Shown here: positions 1-5,635 of the stretch, in pieces
Layout: every line of letters begins with the position of its first letter
Position numbering within the stretch: position 1 is the stretch's first letter
Virus record (IMG/VR): IMGVR_UViG_3300020197_000018
Coordinates: 1 to 64,000 of that record
Strand: one strand, 5' to 3'
Source: a virus
Length of the DNA stretch: 64,000 nucleotides
Notes under the pieces: model-generated
Seen by the model: the letters and a program-made list of their open reading frames with translations, nothing else
Databases searched by the model: none
What the model was told of the DNA's origin: nothing
Position numbers and translations under genes: made by a program

Positions 1-6
1 GGGGGC

Positions 7-17
7 GGGACCGCGGA
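7..17. repeat. Isolated copy of intergenic repeat element B (GGGACCGCGGA)
   Basis: The 11-mer GGGACCGCGGA at the extreme left edge recurs at 453-463, 3302-3312 and 3330-3340, with a partial copy at 7169-7178. All copies are intergenic. Elsewhere it sits between two other repeated words, described under the composite repeats. Bases 1-64 hold no gene that I can see. Confidence 0.5.
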
Positions 18-64
18 TTTGCCGCGGGACGGCACGGCCGTACGCCGGTGGCCGCCGGGGCGCG

Positions 65-292
65 CTATTGCTCCGGGTCCCCCAGCGCGAACTGCTCGAG
101 GGCCGCCATCGGGTTGAGGCCCTCGGTGAAGGCGAGTTGCTCCCAGTCGACCTGCGCGTCCCCGGGCGAGTACCCGCCCCCGCGGATCGAGTCGAGCATC
201 CCCCGGTAATAGTGGATCGCCCGCTCCAACTCGTGGGCGAGGTCCTCCAGGTCCTCCTGTTGCTTCTCGGAGAGAGGGTTGTCGTTTTCCAT
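65..292 (-). CDS. Small acidic protein, unknown function
   Basis: A 75-residue acidic protein that I do not recognise. The N-terminal third is rich in Glu, Gln and Leu and probably forms an amphipathic helix. I chose the ATG at 292 over an in-frame ATG at 328 because the promoter at 300-328 ends 7 nt before it, the leaderless spacing seen at several other genes here. It is the leftmost gene of the minus-strand group and has its own promoter, so it may be expressed separately from the genes at 514-1420. Confidence 0.65.
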   Translation of the reverse strand: MENDNPLSEKQQEDLEDLAHELERAIHYYRGMLDSIRGGGYSPGDAQVDWEQLAFTEGLNPMAALEQFALGDPEQ

Positions 293-299
293 GCCCCGA

Positions 300-328
300 A
301 CGCTATCGCCACTTCTTGCGAGTTGCAA
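300..328 (-). promoter_or_regulatory. Promoter of the TTGCAA-N17-TAGCGT family
   Basis: On the minus strand, TTGCAA (323-328) is followed after exactly 17 nt by TAGCGT (300-305). The ATG at 292 begins 7 nt beyond the -10, so the mRNA is probably leaderless. The -35 lies inside GTTGCAACC, as in the promoters at 1446, 3661 and 5601. There is no TGTGA-N6-TCACA palindrome here, unlike the two divergent promoter pairs. Confidence 0.75.
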
Positions 329-394
329 CCAACAAGATGCGGCCCTCGGGTAGATCCGCGCCGCGCACGCGGCGGCGACCCGCGGCGCGCTCCG

Positions 395-508
395 GAGTCC
401 AGCGCGTCGCGCGCGTCCCCGCGGAGGGTTGCGGCGCCCGTCACGGGTCGTCGGGACCGCGGAACGAAACGCGCCGCGGGGGGCTTGCGGGTGCGACGGT
501 GGCGGATG
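395..508. repeat. Composite intergenic repeat A-B-C, locus 1
   Basis: Three short words occur in order: A GAGTCCAGCG (395-404), B GGGACCGCGGA (453-463) and C GACGGTGGCGGATG (495-508). The same order is found at 3262-3388 and, with some duplication, at 7058-7314. Element C ends a few bases from the stop of the minus-strand gene at 514. The spacers between the words are GC-rich and not conserved. Function unknown; protein-binding sites or parts of a structured transcript are both possible. Confidence 0.6.
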
Positions 509-513
509 GGCCG

Positions 514-1011
514 CTAGCCCATCGAGTGGACGATGTCCAGGATCCGCGACTCGATCGCGTCGCGGAGGTCGCCGCGACCGTCGGTCTCGACGAGCGGGTC
601 GCCCGGGTCGTCGGCGAAACGCATCACGGAGGTCATCCGGTCCAGGCCCTCGATCACGATGCTCAGCCTGACCTTCCGCCTCCCGGGGTGGTCGGCCGGG
701 GCGGTGTCGGGCAGGTCGCCAGGGGCGGCCCAGCCGTGGGACACCAGGACGAGGGCGCAGCCCGCGCGGACGGCCTGGGCGAAGTCGGGGTGCTCGATCC
801 CCGCGTATGGGTCGGGCGCGCAGCCGTCGTACGCGATGCCGCCCTCGAGTGCCCTGTACAAATGGAAGAAGCCGGACTGCCTGTCGGGCTCGACGCCGGC
901 CTCGCGCATCTGGGCGAGGAGTGCCTCCTCGTGCGCGGGCTCGACCCTGGGCCTGACCACGTCGTGGATGATCGCCTCCACCGCGCGGGCGAAACTCGTG
1001 TCGCGCCCCAC
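514..1011 (-). CDS. Hypothetical phage protein, 165 aa
   Basis: A 165-residue protein without a motif I recognise. It begins with GTG at 1011, just after the stop of the upstream gene at 1013, so the two are probably translationally coupled and share the promoter at 1446-1474. There is no membrane segment or signal peptide. The C-terminal part is rich in Asp, Arg and Ile. Element C of the intergenic repeat lies just downstream of its stop codon. The gene model rests on the tight spacing and shared orientation. Confidence 0.6.
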   Translation of the reverse strand: MGRDTSFARAVEAIIHDVVRPRVEPAHEEALLAQMREAGVEPDRQSGFFHLYRALEGGIAYDGCAPDPYAGIEHPDFAQAVRAGCALVLVSHGWAAPGDLPDTAPADHPGRRKVRLSIVIEGLDRMTSVMRFADDPGDPLVETDGRGDLRDAIESRILDIVHSMG

Positions 1012-1012
1012 C

Positions 1013-1420
1013 TCAGGCCCCCACGTGGTGCAGGCCCGCGAGCTCGTCGAAACGGGCGACGAGGTTGGGGACGTAGAGCCTGACGCGGCCCTGGTCGTGC
1101 CCCCACCAGGCGAAAACCTCCACGTTCGGGCCGTCGTGGCTGTCCCACGCGACCTCGCACCGCGGGCCCCCGCAGGTGCGCAGCACGATCACGGTGGCCC
1201 CGTGGTCGTAGCCCCTGACGTCCACCCTCACGGAGACGTCCAGGACGGTCTCATTCACCCACAGGGAGAACGGATCCTCGCCGTGGTCGACGAGGTCGTC
1301 CATCTCGAGGGACTTCAGCGCGTCGGCCGCCCCCTCGCCCCCGGACAGGGCCGCGTCCAGGGCGCGGACCTCGTCCGCGATGTGCTGGGCGTACTCCTGG
1401 GCCTCGTTCTGTTCGTTCAT
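1013..1420 (-). CDS. Hypothetical phage protein, 135 aa
   Basis: A 135-residue acidic protein, not recognised. I chose the ATG at 1420 because GGAGGGG lies 3 nt upstream; in-frame ATGs at 1432 and 1474 lack such a site. It is the first gene after the minus-strand promoter at 1446-1474. The N-terminal 50 residues look helical. The C-terminal half alternates hydrophobic and polar residues (VSVRVDVRGY, VEVFAWWGHD), suggesting a small beta-sheet domain. It is expressed divergently from the gene at 1546 across a shared operator-like palindrome. Confidence 0.65.
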   Translation of the reverse strand: MNEQNEAQEYAQHIADEVRALDAALSGGEGAADALKSLEMDDLVDHGEDPFSLWVNETVLDVSVRVDVRGYDHGATVIVLRTCGGPRCEVAWDSHDGPNVEVFAWWGHDQGRVRLYVPNLVARFDELAGLHHVGA

Positions 1421-1445
1421 AAACCCCTCCATTCCTAGGCCAGGA

Positions 1446-1474
1446 ACGCTACCCGGCCGCCTTGTTGGTTGCAA
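1446..1474 (-). promoter_or_regulatory. Divergent promoter, leftward arm
   Basis: On the minus strand TTGCAA (1469-1474) and TAGCGT (1446-1451) are 17 nt apart. It drives the genes at 1013-1420 and 514-1011. The -35 is embedded in the palindrome GGTTGCAACC. It is paired back to back with the rightward promoter at 1511-1539. Confidence 0.8.
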
Positions 1475-1484
1475 CCGTTAAAGG

Positions 1485-1500
1485 TGTGAAAAACGTCACA
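1485..1500. promoter_or_regulatory. CRP/GlxR-like operator between divergent promoters
   Basis: TGTGA-AAAACG-TCACA is a perfect match to the palindrome bound by Crp-family regulators (GlxR and Crp in actinobacteria). Its centre (1492.5) is about 53 nt from the predicted start sites of both the leftward and rightward promoters, so the region is nearly symmetric. The same palindrome occurs at 3700-3715 and 12938-12953, each time beside a promoter of the same family. The binding protein is not identified in this window; I infer a host Crp-type factor. Confidence 0.75.
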
Positions 1501-1510
1501 CACTTAAAGG

Positions 1511-1539
1511 TTGCAAGGGGCAAGGCGGGCTCGTAGCGT
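1511..1539 (+). promoter_or_regulatory. Divergent promoter, rightward arm
   Basis: TTGCAA (1511-1516), 17 nt, TAGCGT (1534-1539). The GTG start of the next gene begins at 1546, exactly 6 nt after the -10 hexamer, so the transcript is predicted to be leaderless. Confidence 0.8.
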
Positions 1540-1545
1540 GGCGGT

Positions 1546-1818
1546 GTGCAAATCTCCACGATCACGGACAGCCTCTCCAGCAGGTACGCGGCGACCGACG
1601 AGGTCGCCGTGGCCTGGTGGGACAGGGAATGGTTCGAGCGGATGCTCGACCAGAAGCTCTCCGACGAGCAGTGGGACGCCGTGCTCCTGGCCGCCGAGAA
1701 GGTGCTGGAGTTCTCCAACCTGGGCGACTGGATGACGGACGCCGCGGCGGACACCATCTACGAGCTCGAACGGCGGCGGATGACCGACAAGAAACCAAGG
1801 AAGAAACGGAGCAAATAG
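1546..1818 (+). CDS. Hypothetical phage protein, 90 aa
   Basis: Ninety residues with a Trp-rich middle (AWWDREWFERML) and a very basic tail (DKKPRKKRSK). Start is GTG at 1546, with no Shine-Dalgarno sequence and the -10 hexamer 6 nt upstream, so translation should be leaderless. It is the first gene of a rightward operon running to 2902; the next gene starts 1 nt after its stop. Function unknown. The basic tail suggests contact with nucleic acid, which is only an inference. Confidence 0.7.
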   Translation: MQISTITDSLSSRYAATDEVAVAWWDREWFERMLDQKLSDEQWDAVLLAAEKVLEFSNLGDWMTDAAADTIYELERRRMTDKKPRKKRSK

Positions 1819-1819
1819 A

Positions 1820-2083
1820 ATGACCAGGAAGCGCAAGACCACCTACTACGTGTACCACGCGGGAACGGACACGCTCATCGACGCCGCCGACGGAACGTTC
1901 GTTTTCAGCGACGAGGACTTCAGCGACGAGGAGCGAGAGGCACTCGACGACAACCCGTACCTCGCCAAGGACGTGGGCGTGCGGCTCACGACGCTCATCC
2001 GCGCCTACGAGAAGCTCTGCGCCGAGGAGGCCGCCCGGGCGAAGAGGACCAGGAAGAAGAACGGGAAGAAGGGGAGGAAATAA
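1820..2083 (+). CDS. Hypothetical phage protein with basic tail, 87 aa
   Basis: An 87-residue protein with an acidic centre (FSDEDFSDEEREALDD) and a Lys/Arg-rich C-terminus, the same layout as the preceding protein. It lies 1 nt after the previous gene and its stop overlaps the next start by 1 nt. No family recognised. The basic tail is encoded mostly by AAG and AGG codons, in keeping with the AGG-reading tRNA in this genome. Confidence 0.7.
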   Translation: MTRKRKTTYYVYHAGTDTLIDAADGTFVFSDEDFSDEEREALDDNPYLAKDVGVRLTTLIRAYEKLCAEEAARAKRTRKKNGKKGRK

Positions 2084-2631
2084 TGGGACTCGACCAATAC
2101 CTCTACGCGAGGAAGCACATCTCCGGGTACGAGTTCTACGGCGAGAAGGCCAGGGCGGAGTTCGCCGCGGTGAAGGAGGCGGCCGGGATGTCCGCGGTGA
2201 AGGCCGACGGCGGGATCGGCGTCGGCCTCAACGGCAGCGTCTCGTTGTGCGTGGCGTACTGGCGCAAGGCCAACGCCATCCACGGATGGTTCGTCAGGGA
2301 GTTCGCCCGGGACGGCGTGGACGACTGCCGCGAGATGTGGATCCCCCGCGAGGGGCTCGTCTCGCTGCGCCACGTCTGCGAGGAACTGCTCGCCGACAGG
2401 GACCCGCAGAAGGCCGCGCAACTGCTGCCGCCCACGGACGGGTTCTTCTTCGGGTCGTACGAGATCGACGACTGGTACTGGGGCGACCTCTCGCACACCG
2501 TGTCGCAGATGAACTCGGTCCTGAACGACTGGTTCTCGGCCGGCCGCAAGCCCGCGGGCCTCAGGATCGAGGCCGAGGAGACGACCGCCCCCCTGGGCGA
2601 CATCGACTTCTACTACCAGGCGAGCTGGTGA
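2083..2631 (+). CDS. Conserved phage protein of the MGLDxYLxA type, 182 aa
   Basis: A 182-residue protein starting MGLDQYLYARK and containing WRKANAIHGWF near residue 67. This combination recurs, from memory, in many tailed-phage hypothetical proteins; I know of no assigned function. It is rich in aromatic residues (GSYEIDDWYWGD) and has no membrane segment. It is the third gene of the 1546-2902 operon and its start overlaps the upstream stop (TAATG). Confidence 0.8.
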   Translation: MGLDQYLYARKHISGYEFYGEKARAEFAAVKEAAGMSAVKADGGIGVGLNGSVSLCVAYWRKANAIHGWFVREFARDGVDDCREMWIPREGLVSLRHVCEELLADRDPQKAAQLLPPTDGFFFGSYEIDDWYWGDLSHTVSQMNSVLNDWFSAGRKPAGLRIEAEETTAPLGDIDFYYQASW

Positions 2632-2635
2632 CGCG

Positions 2636-2902
2636 ATGGGACGCATCTCGACCGAGGGAATGATCGAGGCCGGCGACGAGCTCGGCCTGCCCAGGCGGCA
2701 GCAGCTGCTCTGGCACCTGTCGTCCAACCACTACCCCCCGGTCCACCCCAGCTTCGCGGGGACCGCGGAGGAGGCGATACGCCTCGCCGATCTCGGCGAG
2801 TGGGACGCCGAGGTGACGATGCCCAACGGCCTCGTGCGCACCGCGGCGTTCATAGTCGAGGGCCTCCACCTGAAGCCCTTCCTGGCCGGGGAGGAGGACT
2901 AG
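2636..2902 (+). CDS. Hypothetical phage protein, 88 aa
   Basis: An 88-residue acidic protein, not recognised, starting 4 nt after the previous stop. The middle (residues 25-60) is rich in His, Pro and Ala and the C-terminus is hydrophobic then acidic. It is the last gene of the rightward operon and meets the minus-strand zinc-finger gene at 2919 tail to tail. There is no obvious terminator between them. Confidence 0.65.
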   Translation: MGRISTEGMIEAGDELGLPRRQQLLWHLSSNHYPPVHPSFAGTAEEAIRLADLGEWDAEVTMPNGLVRTAAFIVEGLHLKPFLAGEED

Positions 2903-2918
2903 CCGTGAGCCGGGGGCG

Positions 2919-3095
2919 TCAGAACCCCTTGGTCCGGTTCCTCCTCGCGTAGACGAAGTTGTGCAGCGAGCAGCACGGGTTGCGGTTGTACGAGTTCAGG
3001 ACCACGTCGCAACCGGGCTCGGCGCACGTCCTGGGGCCGTCGCCGTACTTCCTCCTGTGCCTCCAGTCGCGGTGGTACTTCGCATCGTGTCCCAT
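2919..3095 (-). CDS. Small zinc-finger-like protein, 58 aa
   Basis: A 58-residue basic protein with C24-x4-C29 and C41-C42-x2-H45, a spacing suggestive of a small zinc-binding finger. The start is ATG at 3095; a TAGGAT -10-like hexamer (3105-3110, minus strand) lies 9 nt upstream, though no good -35 is visible. Small Cys/His-rich basic proteins of this kind are common in actinophages and may bind nucleic acid, but the function is unknown. A competing minus-strand frame over this stretch (2899-3102) has unnatural composition and is a shadow. Confidence 0.65.
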   Translation of the reverse strand: MGHDAKYHRDWRHRRKYGDGPRTCAEPGCDVVLNSYNRNPCCSLHNFVYARRNRTKGF

Positions 3096-3134
3096 CAGGC
3101 ACCCATCCTAGCGGGAAGACGCGCCCGCGCGCCG

Positions 3135-3163
3135 TTCCGGAGTCCAGCGCGCCGCGGTAGGAT
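3135..3163 (+). promoter_or_regulatory. Possible tRNA promoter overlapping repeat element A
   Basis: TTCCGG (3135-3140), 17 nt, TAGGAT (3158-3163), followed after 7 nt by the first base of the tRNA. The -10 matches the TAGNNT family well and the -35 is weak. Repeat element A (GAGTCCAGCG, 3140-3149) lies in the spacer. Confidence 0.45.
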
Positions 3164-3170
3164 GGTGGTC

Positions 3171-3244
3171 GCCGGCGTAGCCCAACCGGGAGAGGCGCGA
3201 GACTTAAAATCTCGAGAGTGAGAGTTCGAACCTCTCCGCCGGCA
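3171..3244 (+). tRNA. tRNA-Leu (anticodon UAA)
   Basis: A 74-nt cloverleaf without encoded CCA. Acceptor 3171-3177 pairs with 3237-3243. The T arm is GAGAG-TTCGAAC-CTCTC (3220-3236). The anticodon stem CGAGA/TCTCG encloses CTTAAAA, giving anticodon UAA for the rare Leu codon UUA. The D stem is only 3 bp. The variable loop is just 5 nt, although Leu tRNAs normally have a long variable arm, so charging identity is uncertain. It sits in a repeat-rich gap with its own promoter-like sequence. Confidence 0.85.
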
Positions 3245-3261
3245 CGACGCGCGCCGTTCCC

Positions 3262-3388
3262 GAGTCCAGCGCGCCGGGCCGCCGACGGCGGCCGGCCGCT
3301 CGGGACCGCGGAGCGGGACGACGGGGAACGGGACCGCGGAGCCCGCCGCGGGAGCCCCGGGGGGCTCCGTATCCGACGGTGGCGGATG
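3262..3388. repeat. Composite intergenic repeat A-B-C, locus 2
   Basis: Element A (3262-3271), two copies of B (3302-3312, 3330-3340) and element C (3375-3388) follow the tRNA. As at locus 1, C lies next to the stop codon of a minus-strand gene (3394). The intervening sequence differs from locus 1, so only the short words are conserved. Confidence 0.6.
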
Positions 3389-3393
3389 ACCCG

Positions 3394-3621
3394 TCACCAA
3401 TGGCGCCAGGTCCTCCCCCATCTCGGGGACGTCGAGCGCAGGTAGTCGGCCGCCCCGGGCAGCCTGCCGCCGATCACCTCGGGCAGGACCACGTGCACGA
3501 GCAGGTCCACCACCCTCACGAACCTGCACGGGGAACCGAAGCGCGTCCTGCTCACGGGGAGCAGCTCGTGGCCCCGGGCCAGCAGCAGGCGCGTGCTGAC
3601 GCGGACGAAGATCCCGATCAC
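3394..3621 (-). CDS. Hypothetical protein, 75 aa, coupled to an upstream mini-ORF
   Basis: A 75-residue basic, hydrophobic protein, not recognised. Its GTG start at 3621 overlaps the stop of an 11-codon ORF (GTGA), which itself starts 7 nt after the -10 of the promoter at 3661-3689. The protein has several Val/Leu-rich stretches (VVDLLVHVVLPEVIGG) but no clear membrane helix. It may be reached only by translational coupling from the mini-ORF. Moderate confidence, because composition is the main support. Confidence 0.5.
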   Translation of the reverse strand: MIGIFVRVSTRLLLARGHELLPVSRTRFGSPCRFVRVVDLLVHVVLPEVIGGRLPGAADYLRSTSPRWGRTWRHW

Positions 3622-3653
3622 GCCCCCGCCGATCGCATCCGTTGGTTGTCCAT
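3618..3653 (-). CDS. Leaderless 11-residue mini-ORF
   Basis: ATG at 3653 begins 7 nt after the -10 hexamer (3661-3666). The ORF encodes MDNQRMRSAGA and ends in a TGA that overlaps the GTG of the next gene. It is either a leader peptide that delivers ribosomes to the downstream GTG or a remnant of a decayed gene. The start geometry matches real genes in this window. Confidence 0.45.
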   Translation of the reverse strand: MDNQRMRSAGA

Positions 3654-3660
3654 CCCCCGA

Positions 3661-3689
3661 ACGCTACCTGGCCGCCTTGTTGGTTGCAA
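3661..3689 (-). promoter_or_regulatory. Divergent promoter, leftward arm (second copy)
   Basis: On the minus strand TTGCAA (3684-3689), 17 nt, TAGCGT (3661-3666). The sequence is nearly identical to the promoter at 1446-1474, including the spacer CCAACAAGGCGGCC, which points to duplication of the whole control region. Confidence 0.8.
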
Positions 3690-3699
3690 CCCACAAGGC

Positions 3700-3715
3700 T
3701 GTGAAGAATGTCACA
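3700..3715. promoter_or_regulatory. CRP/GlxR-like operator, second copy
   Basis: TGTGA-AGAATG-TCACA, a perfect palindrome of the Crp class centred between two divergent promoters, about 54 nt from each predicted start site. The N6 differs from the copy at 1485 (AAAACG) while the half-sites are unchanged, as expected if a dimeric regulator constrains them. Confidence 0.75.
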
Positions 3716-3725
3716 CACTTAAAGG

Positions 3726-3754
3726 TTGCAAGAGGCAAGGTGGGATCGTAGCGT
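3726..3754 (+). promoter_or_regulatory. Divergent promoter, rightward arm (second copy)
   Basis: TTGCAA (3726-3731), 17 nt, TAGCGT (3749-3754). The ATG of the next gene at 3762 lies 7 nt beyond the -10, giving a leaderless transcript. Confidence 0.8.
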
Positions 3755-3761
3755 GGTGGCC

Positions 3762-4001
3762 ATGGAAACAAAGTACCCAGACATAAACATCCCGATGGTC
3801 GGCGAGGACGGCAACGCCTTCTCGATCCTCGGCCGCATCAGGCGCATCATGCGACGCGCCAACCTGCCCGACTCCGAGTGGGAGGCGTTCCGCGCCGAGG
3901 CGACCTCGGGCGACTACGACAACCTGCTCGCGACCGTCATGCGATGGTTCGAGGTGGATCGCGACCTGGACGACGACCACGAAGACGAGGACTACGAATG
4001 A
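3762..4001 (+). CDS. Small acidic phage protein, 79 aa
   Basis: A 79-residue protein with a helical middle (FSILGRIRRIMRRANL) and a highly acidic tail (DDDHEDEDYE). The start ATG at 3762 fits the leaderless spacing from the promoter at 3726-3754. First gene of a rightward operon reaching 5573; its stop overlaps the next start as ATGA. Unknown function. The acidic tail recurs in the next protein, hinting at a common origin. Confidence 0.7.
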   Translation: METKYPDINIPMVGEDGNAFSILGRIRRIMRRANLPDSEWEAFRAEATSGDYDNLLATVMRWFEVDRDLDDDHEDEDYE

Positions 4002-4396
4002 GCACGAAGCTCCAGGCCGACTACGAGAAGCACGACGCCTACGACCTGGACGAGGGCTGGGCGGCGACCCGCGAGCACGCGGAGAACGCGATCCTCATCG
4101 CGTTCGACGGCTGCCACAAGATCTACCTCGCCATGGACGAGGCCCAGGCGAGGTGGTTCCGGGACAACTACAACGGCCGGGGCTGCGACGACCGCACCTT
4201 CGCCGGCTCGCCCGACCAGATGTTCGACCAGCTCACCGAGTGGTACGAGGATTCCTGCTCGCTGCGGTTCATCCAGGCGGTCTGGAAGAACGAGGACGAC
4301 CCGAACGCGGGCTTCGTTTCGCTCATCGACCAGGGCGCGGGCGACCCGAGGGACGAGTACGAGGACGACGAGGACGACGAGGACTACGATGGCTGA
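3998..4396 (+). CDS. Acidic-tailed phage protein, 132 aa
   Basis: A 132-residue protein starting at the ATGA overlap with the previous gene. The body is rich in Trp, Phe and Asp, and the end is a run of Asp/Glu/Tyr much like the tail of the preceding protein. Acidic tails occur in DNA-mimic and partner-binding phage proteins, but nothing here proves such a role. The last codons overlap the next gene by 8 nt. Confidence 0.7.
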   Translation: MSTKLQADYEKHDAYDLDEGWAATREHAENAILIAFDGCHKIYLAMDEAQARWFRDNYNGRGCDDRTFAGSPDQMFDQLTEWYEDSCSLRFIQAVWKNEDDPNAGFVSLIDQGAGDPRDEYEDDEDDEDYDG

Positions 4397-4652
4397 CCCG
4401 GTGCTGTACCACGGCACGCCCGTGGCGTTCCCGAGCCGCACGCGCAAGGTTCACCCCACGCCGACGACGCAGGACACGGGCGGCTACCCGCCGGGTTGGC
4501 GCATCGCGCACGCGACCAGCGACATGGCCGAGGCGCGGCGATACGGCGCGGTCGTCTACGAGGTCGCATTCGACGAGCACACGCAAGAGGGGTACGGCGA
4601 CACCTGCTACTTCAGCGAGCGCGGGTTCCGCATCGTCAGGCGGGTGTCCTAG
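4389..4652 (+). CDS. Small protein resembling an ADP-ribosyltransferase fold, 87 aa
   Basis: An 87-residue protein opening with VLYHGTPVAFPS and later HATSDMAEARRYGAVVYEV. The YHGT start and the following AxxYGxxVYEV block resemble the first strands of ADP-ribosyltransferase or phosphotransferase-like small phage proteins. No clear catalytic Glu motif is visible, so an inactive or different enzyme is possible. It overlaps the preceding gene by 8 nt, and a GTG start follows immediately after its stop. Confidence 0.6.
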   Translation: MADPVLYHGTPVAFPSRTRKVHPTPTTQDTGGYPPGWRIAHATSDMAEARRYGAVVYEVAFDEHTQEGYGDTCYFSERGFRIVRRVS

Positions 4653-5045
4653 GTGGGCACCCCGACCCGCGAGGAGTTCCGGGCGTTCCGCGCCCAGCGC
4701 CCCGACGCCATGGGCGTGCACGACGACATGAGGACGGAGTACGGCCCGGTGGGCCCGCTCTTCCCGGCCGTCCACGGCGCCGACGGGAGGCCGACCAAGG
4801 AGACCATCGAGGCGTACGAGAAGCTGAGGGGGGTCTGCGCGAGCCGCTCGGCGGTCGGATCGGTCTGGACCGTGTACGAGGAGACCGCGGATTCCGCGGT
4901 CACCCGGAGGGACCGCGTCTATGCGCGCAACAAGCTCGAGCTGAACAGCCACAGCGACAGGATAAAGGTCCTCGGATGGGTCGTCACCGCCAAGGCATCG
5001 GGCCCGGTGTACCAGGTCTACCTCCTCGACAGGGACGAGCTCTGA
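4653..5045 (+). CDS. Hypothetical phage protein, 130 aa
   Basis: A 130-residue protein with GTG start directly after the previous stop (TAGGTG). It has a basic N-terminal helix (TREEFRAFRAQRPDAM) and a C-terminal strand-rich region (KVLGWVVTAKA, VYQVYLLDRDEL). No family recognised. Middle gene of the 3762-5573 operon. Confidence 0.65.
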   Translation: MGTPTREEFRAFRAQRPDAMGVHDDMRTEYGPVGPLFPAVHGADGRPTKETIEAYEKLRGVCASRSAVGSVWTVYEETADSAVTRRDRVYARNKLELNSHSDRIKVLGWVVTAKASGPVYQVYLLDRDEL

Positions 5046-5046
5046 C

Positions 5047-5481
5047 ATGACCGACTCCGACATGATCGACGCCGGGAGGGAGAACGAACTCGCGTCCCTG
5101 GTGCGGACCGTCCACGGCGAGAACGCCGTGGAGTACCTCGTCGGCGCCCTCGCGTCGGTGACGACGGGGCCCCAGCTCGACCACCTGCTCCGCCACCTGG
5201 CCGGGGCGATGACGCGGCCCCTCGCGCCGGCCGAGGCCGAGCGCCTGATCAGGGCGATATTCGACGGGGACCTCGTCGCGGACGACGGGGCGGCGACGAC
5301 CGACTACCGGATCCGCGTCGCGTTCACCGCGAGCCGCCCGCTCACCAAGCACGAGATCGACTCCCTCAGGGACTCCATCGCCACCCGGGTCGGGGACCCG
5401 AGGTCCTGGCGACGACAGGAGCGCGGGACGTACGCCGAACCAGGGTTCGGCGTGAGCGACGTCGCCGTGGACGTGCGATGA
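5047..5481 (+). CDS. Hypothetical phage protein sharing a domain with the 5636 gene, 144 aa
   Basis: A 144-residue protein. Residues 1-80 are helical. Residues 85-125 (YRIRVAFTASRPLTKHEIDS onward) resemble part of the 118-aa protein at 5636, with the shared pattern VxFxAxRxLTxxEIDxLxxxIxxxVxDP. The two are probably paralogues carrying a small alpha/beta domain of unknown role. It starts 1 nt after the previous stop and overlaps the next micro-gene by 4 nt (ATGA). Confidence 0.65.
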   Translation: MTDSDMIDAGRENELASLVRTVHGENAVEYLVGALASVTTGPQLDHLLRHLAGAMTRPLAPAEAERLIRAIFDGDLVADDGAATTDYRIRVAFTASRPLTKHEIDSLRDSIATRVGDPRSWRRQERGTYAEPGFGVSDVAVDVR

Positions 5482-5573
5482 GCAGGGTGACCGACGCGCT
5501 CGCCCGCCTGTGGGGGATCGTGACGACCGTCACCGAGTGGGTGCTGTCGCTGGTCTGGGAGGGGATCTTCTGA
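5478..5573 (+). CDS. 31-residue membrane micropeptide
   Basis: ATGA-coupled to the previous gene. It encodes 31 residues with a hydrophobic stretch (LWGIVTTVTEWVLSLVWEGIF) that could span or lie on a membrane. It is too short for most gene callers. Repeat element C begins 2 nt after its stop codon. Similar tiny hydrophobic ORFs end operons elsewhere in this window (6513, 6828, 12764, 13474). Confidence 0.5.
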   Translation: MSRVTDALARLWGIVTTVTEWVLSLVWEGIF

Positions 5574-5574
5574 C

Positions 5575-5588
5575 GACGGTGGCGGATG
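5575..5588. repeat. Repeat element C (GACGGTGGCGGATG)
   Basis: Exact 14-mer copy lying between the stop at 5573 and the promoter at 5601. Other exact copies are at 495, 3375, 6568, 7259 and 7301, all in plus-strand orientation. Confidence 0.7.
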
Positions 5589-5600
5589 TGCCCTTAGGGG

Positions 5601-5629
5601 TTGCAACCGGCCAGGTCGGCCGATAGGAT
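5601..5629 (+). promoter_or_regulatory. Promoter of the TTGCAA-N17-TAGNNT family
   Basis: TTGCAA (5601-5606), 17 nt, TAGGAT (5624-5629). The ATG of the next gene starts at 5636, exactly 6 nt after the -10, so the transcript should be leaderless. No Crp-type palindrome is present; element C lies 13 nt upstream of the -35. Confidence 0.8.
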
Positions 5630-5635
5630 GTTCCA

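Noticed and set aside
2899-3102. A 67-codon minus-strand frame
   Set aside because: It overlaps the better 58-aa Cys/His protein at 2919-3095, whose composition and spaced cysteines look natural.
3095-3718. A 207-codon minus-strand frame across the tRNA
   Set aside because: It runs through the tRNA, the composite repeat and a promoter, and has random-looking composition.
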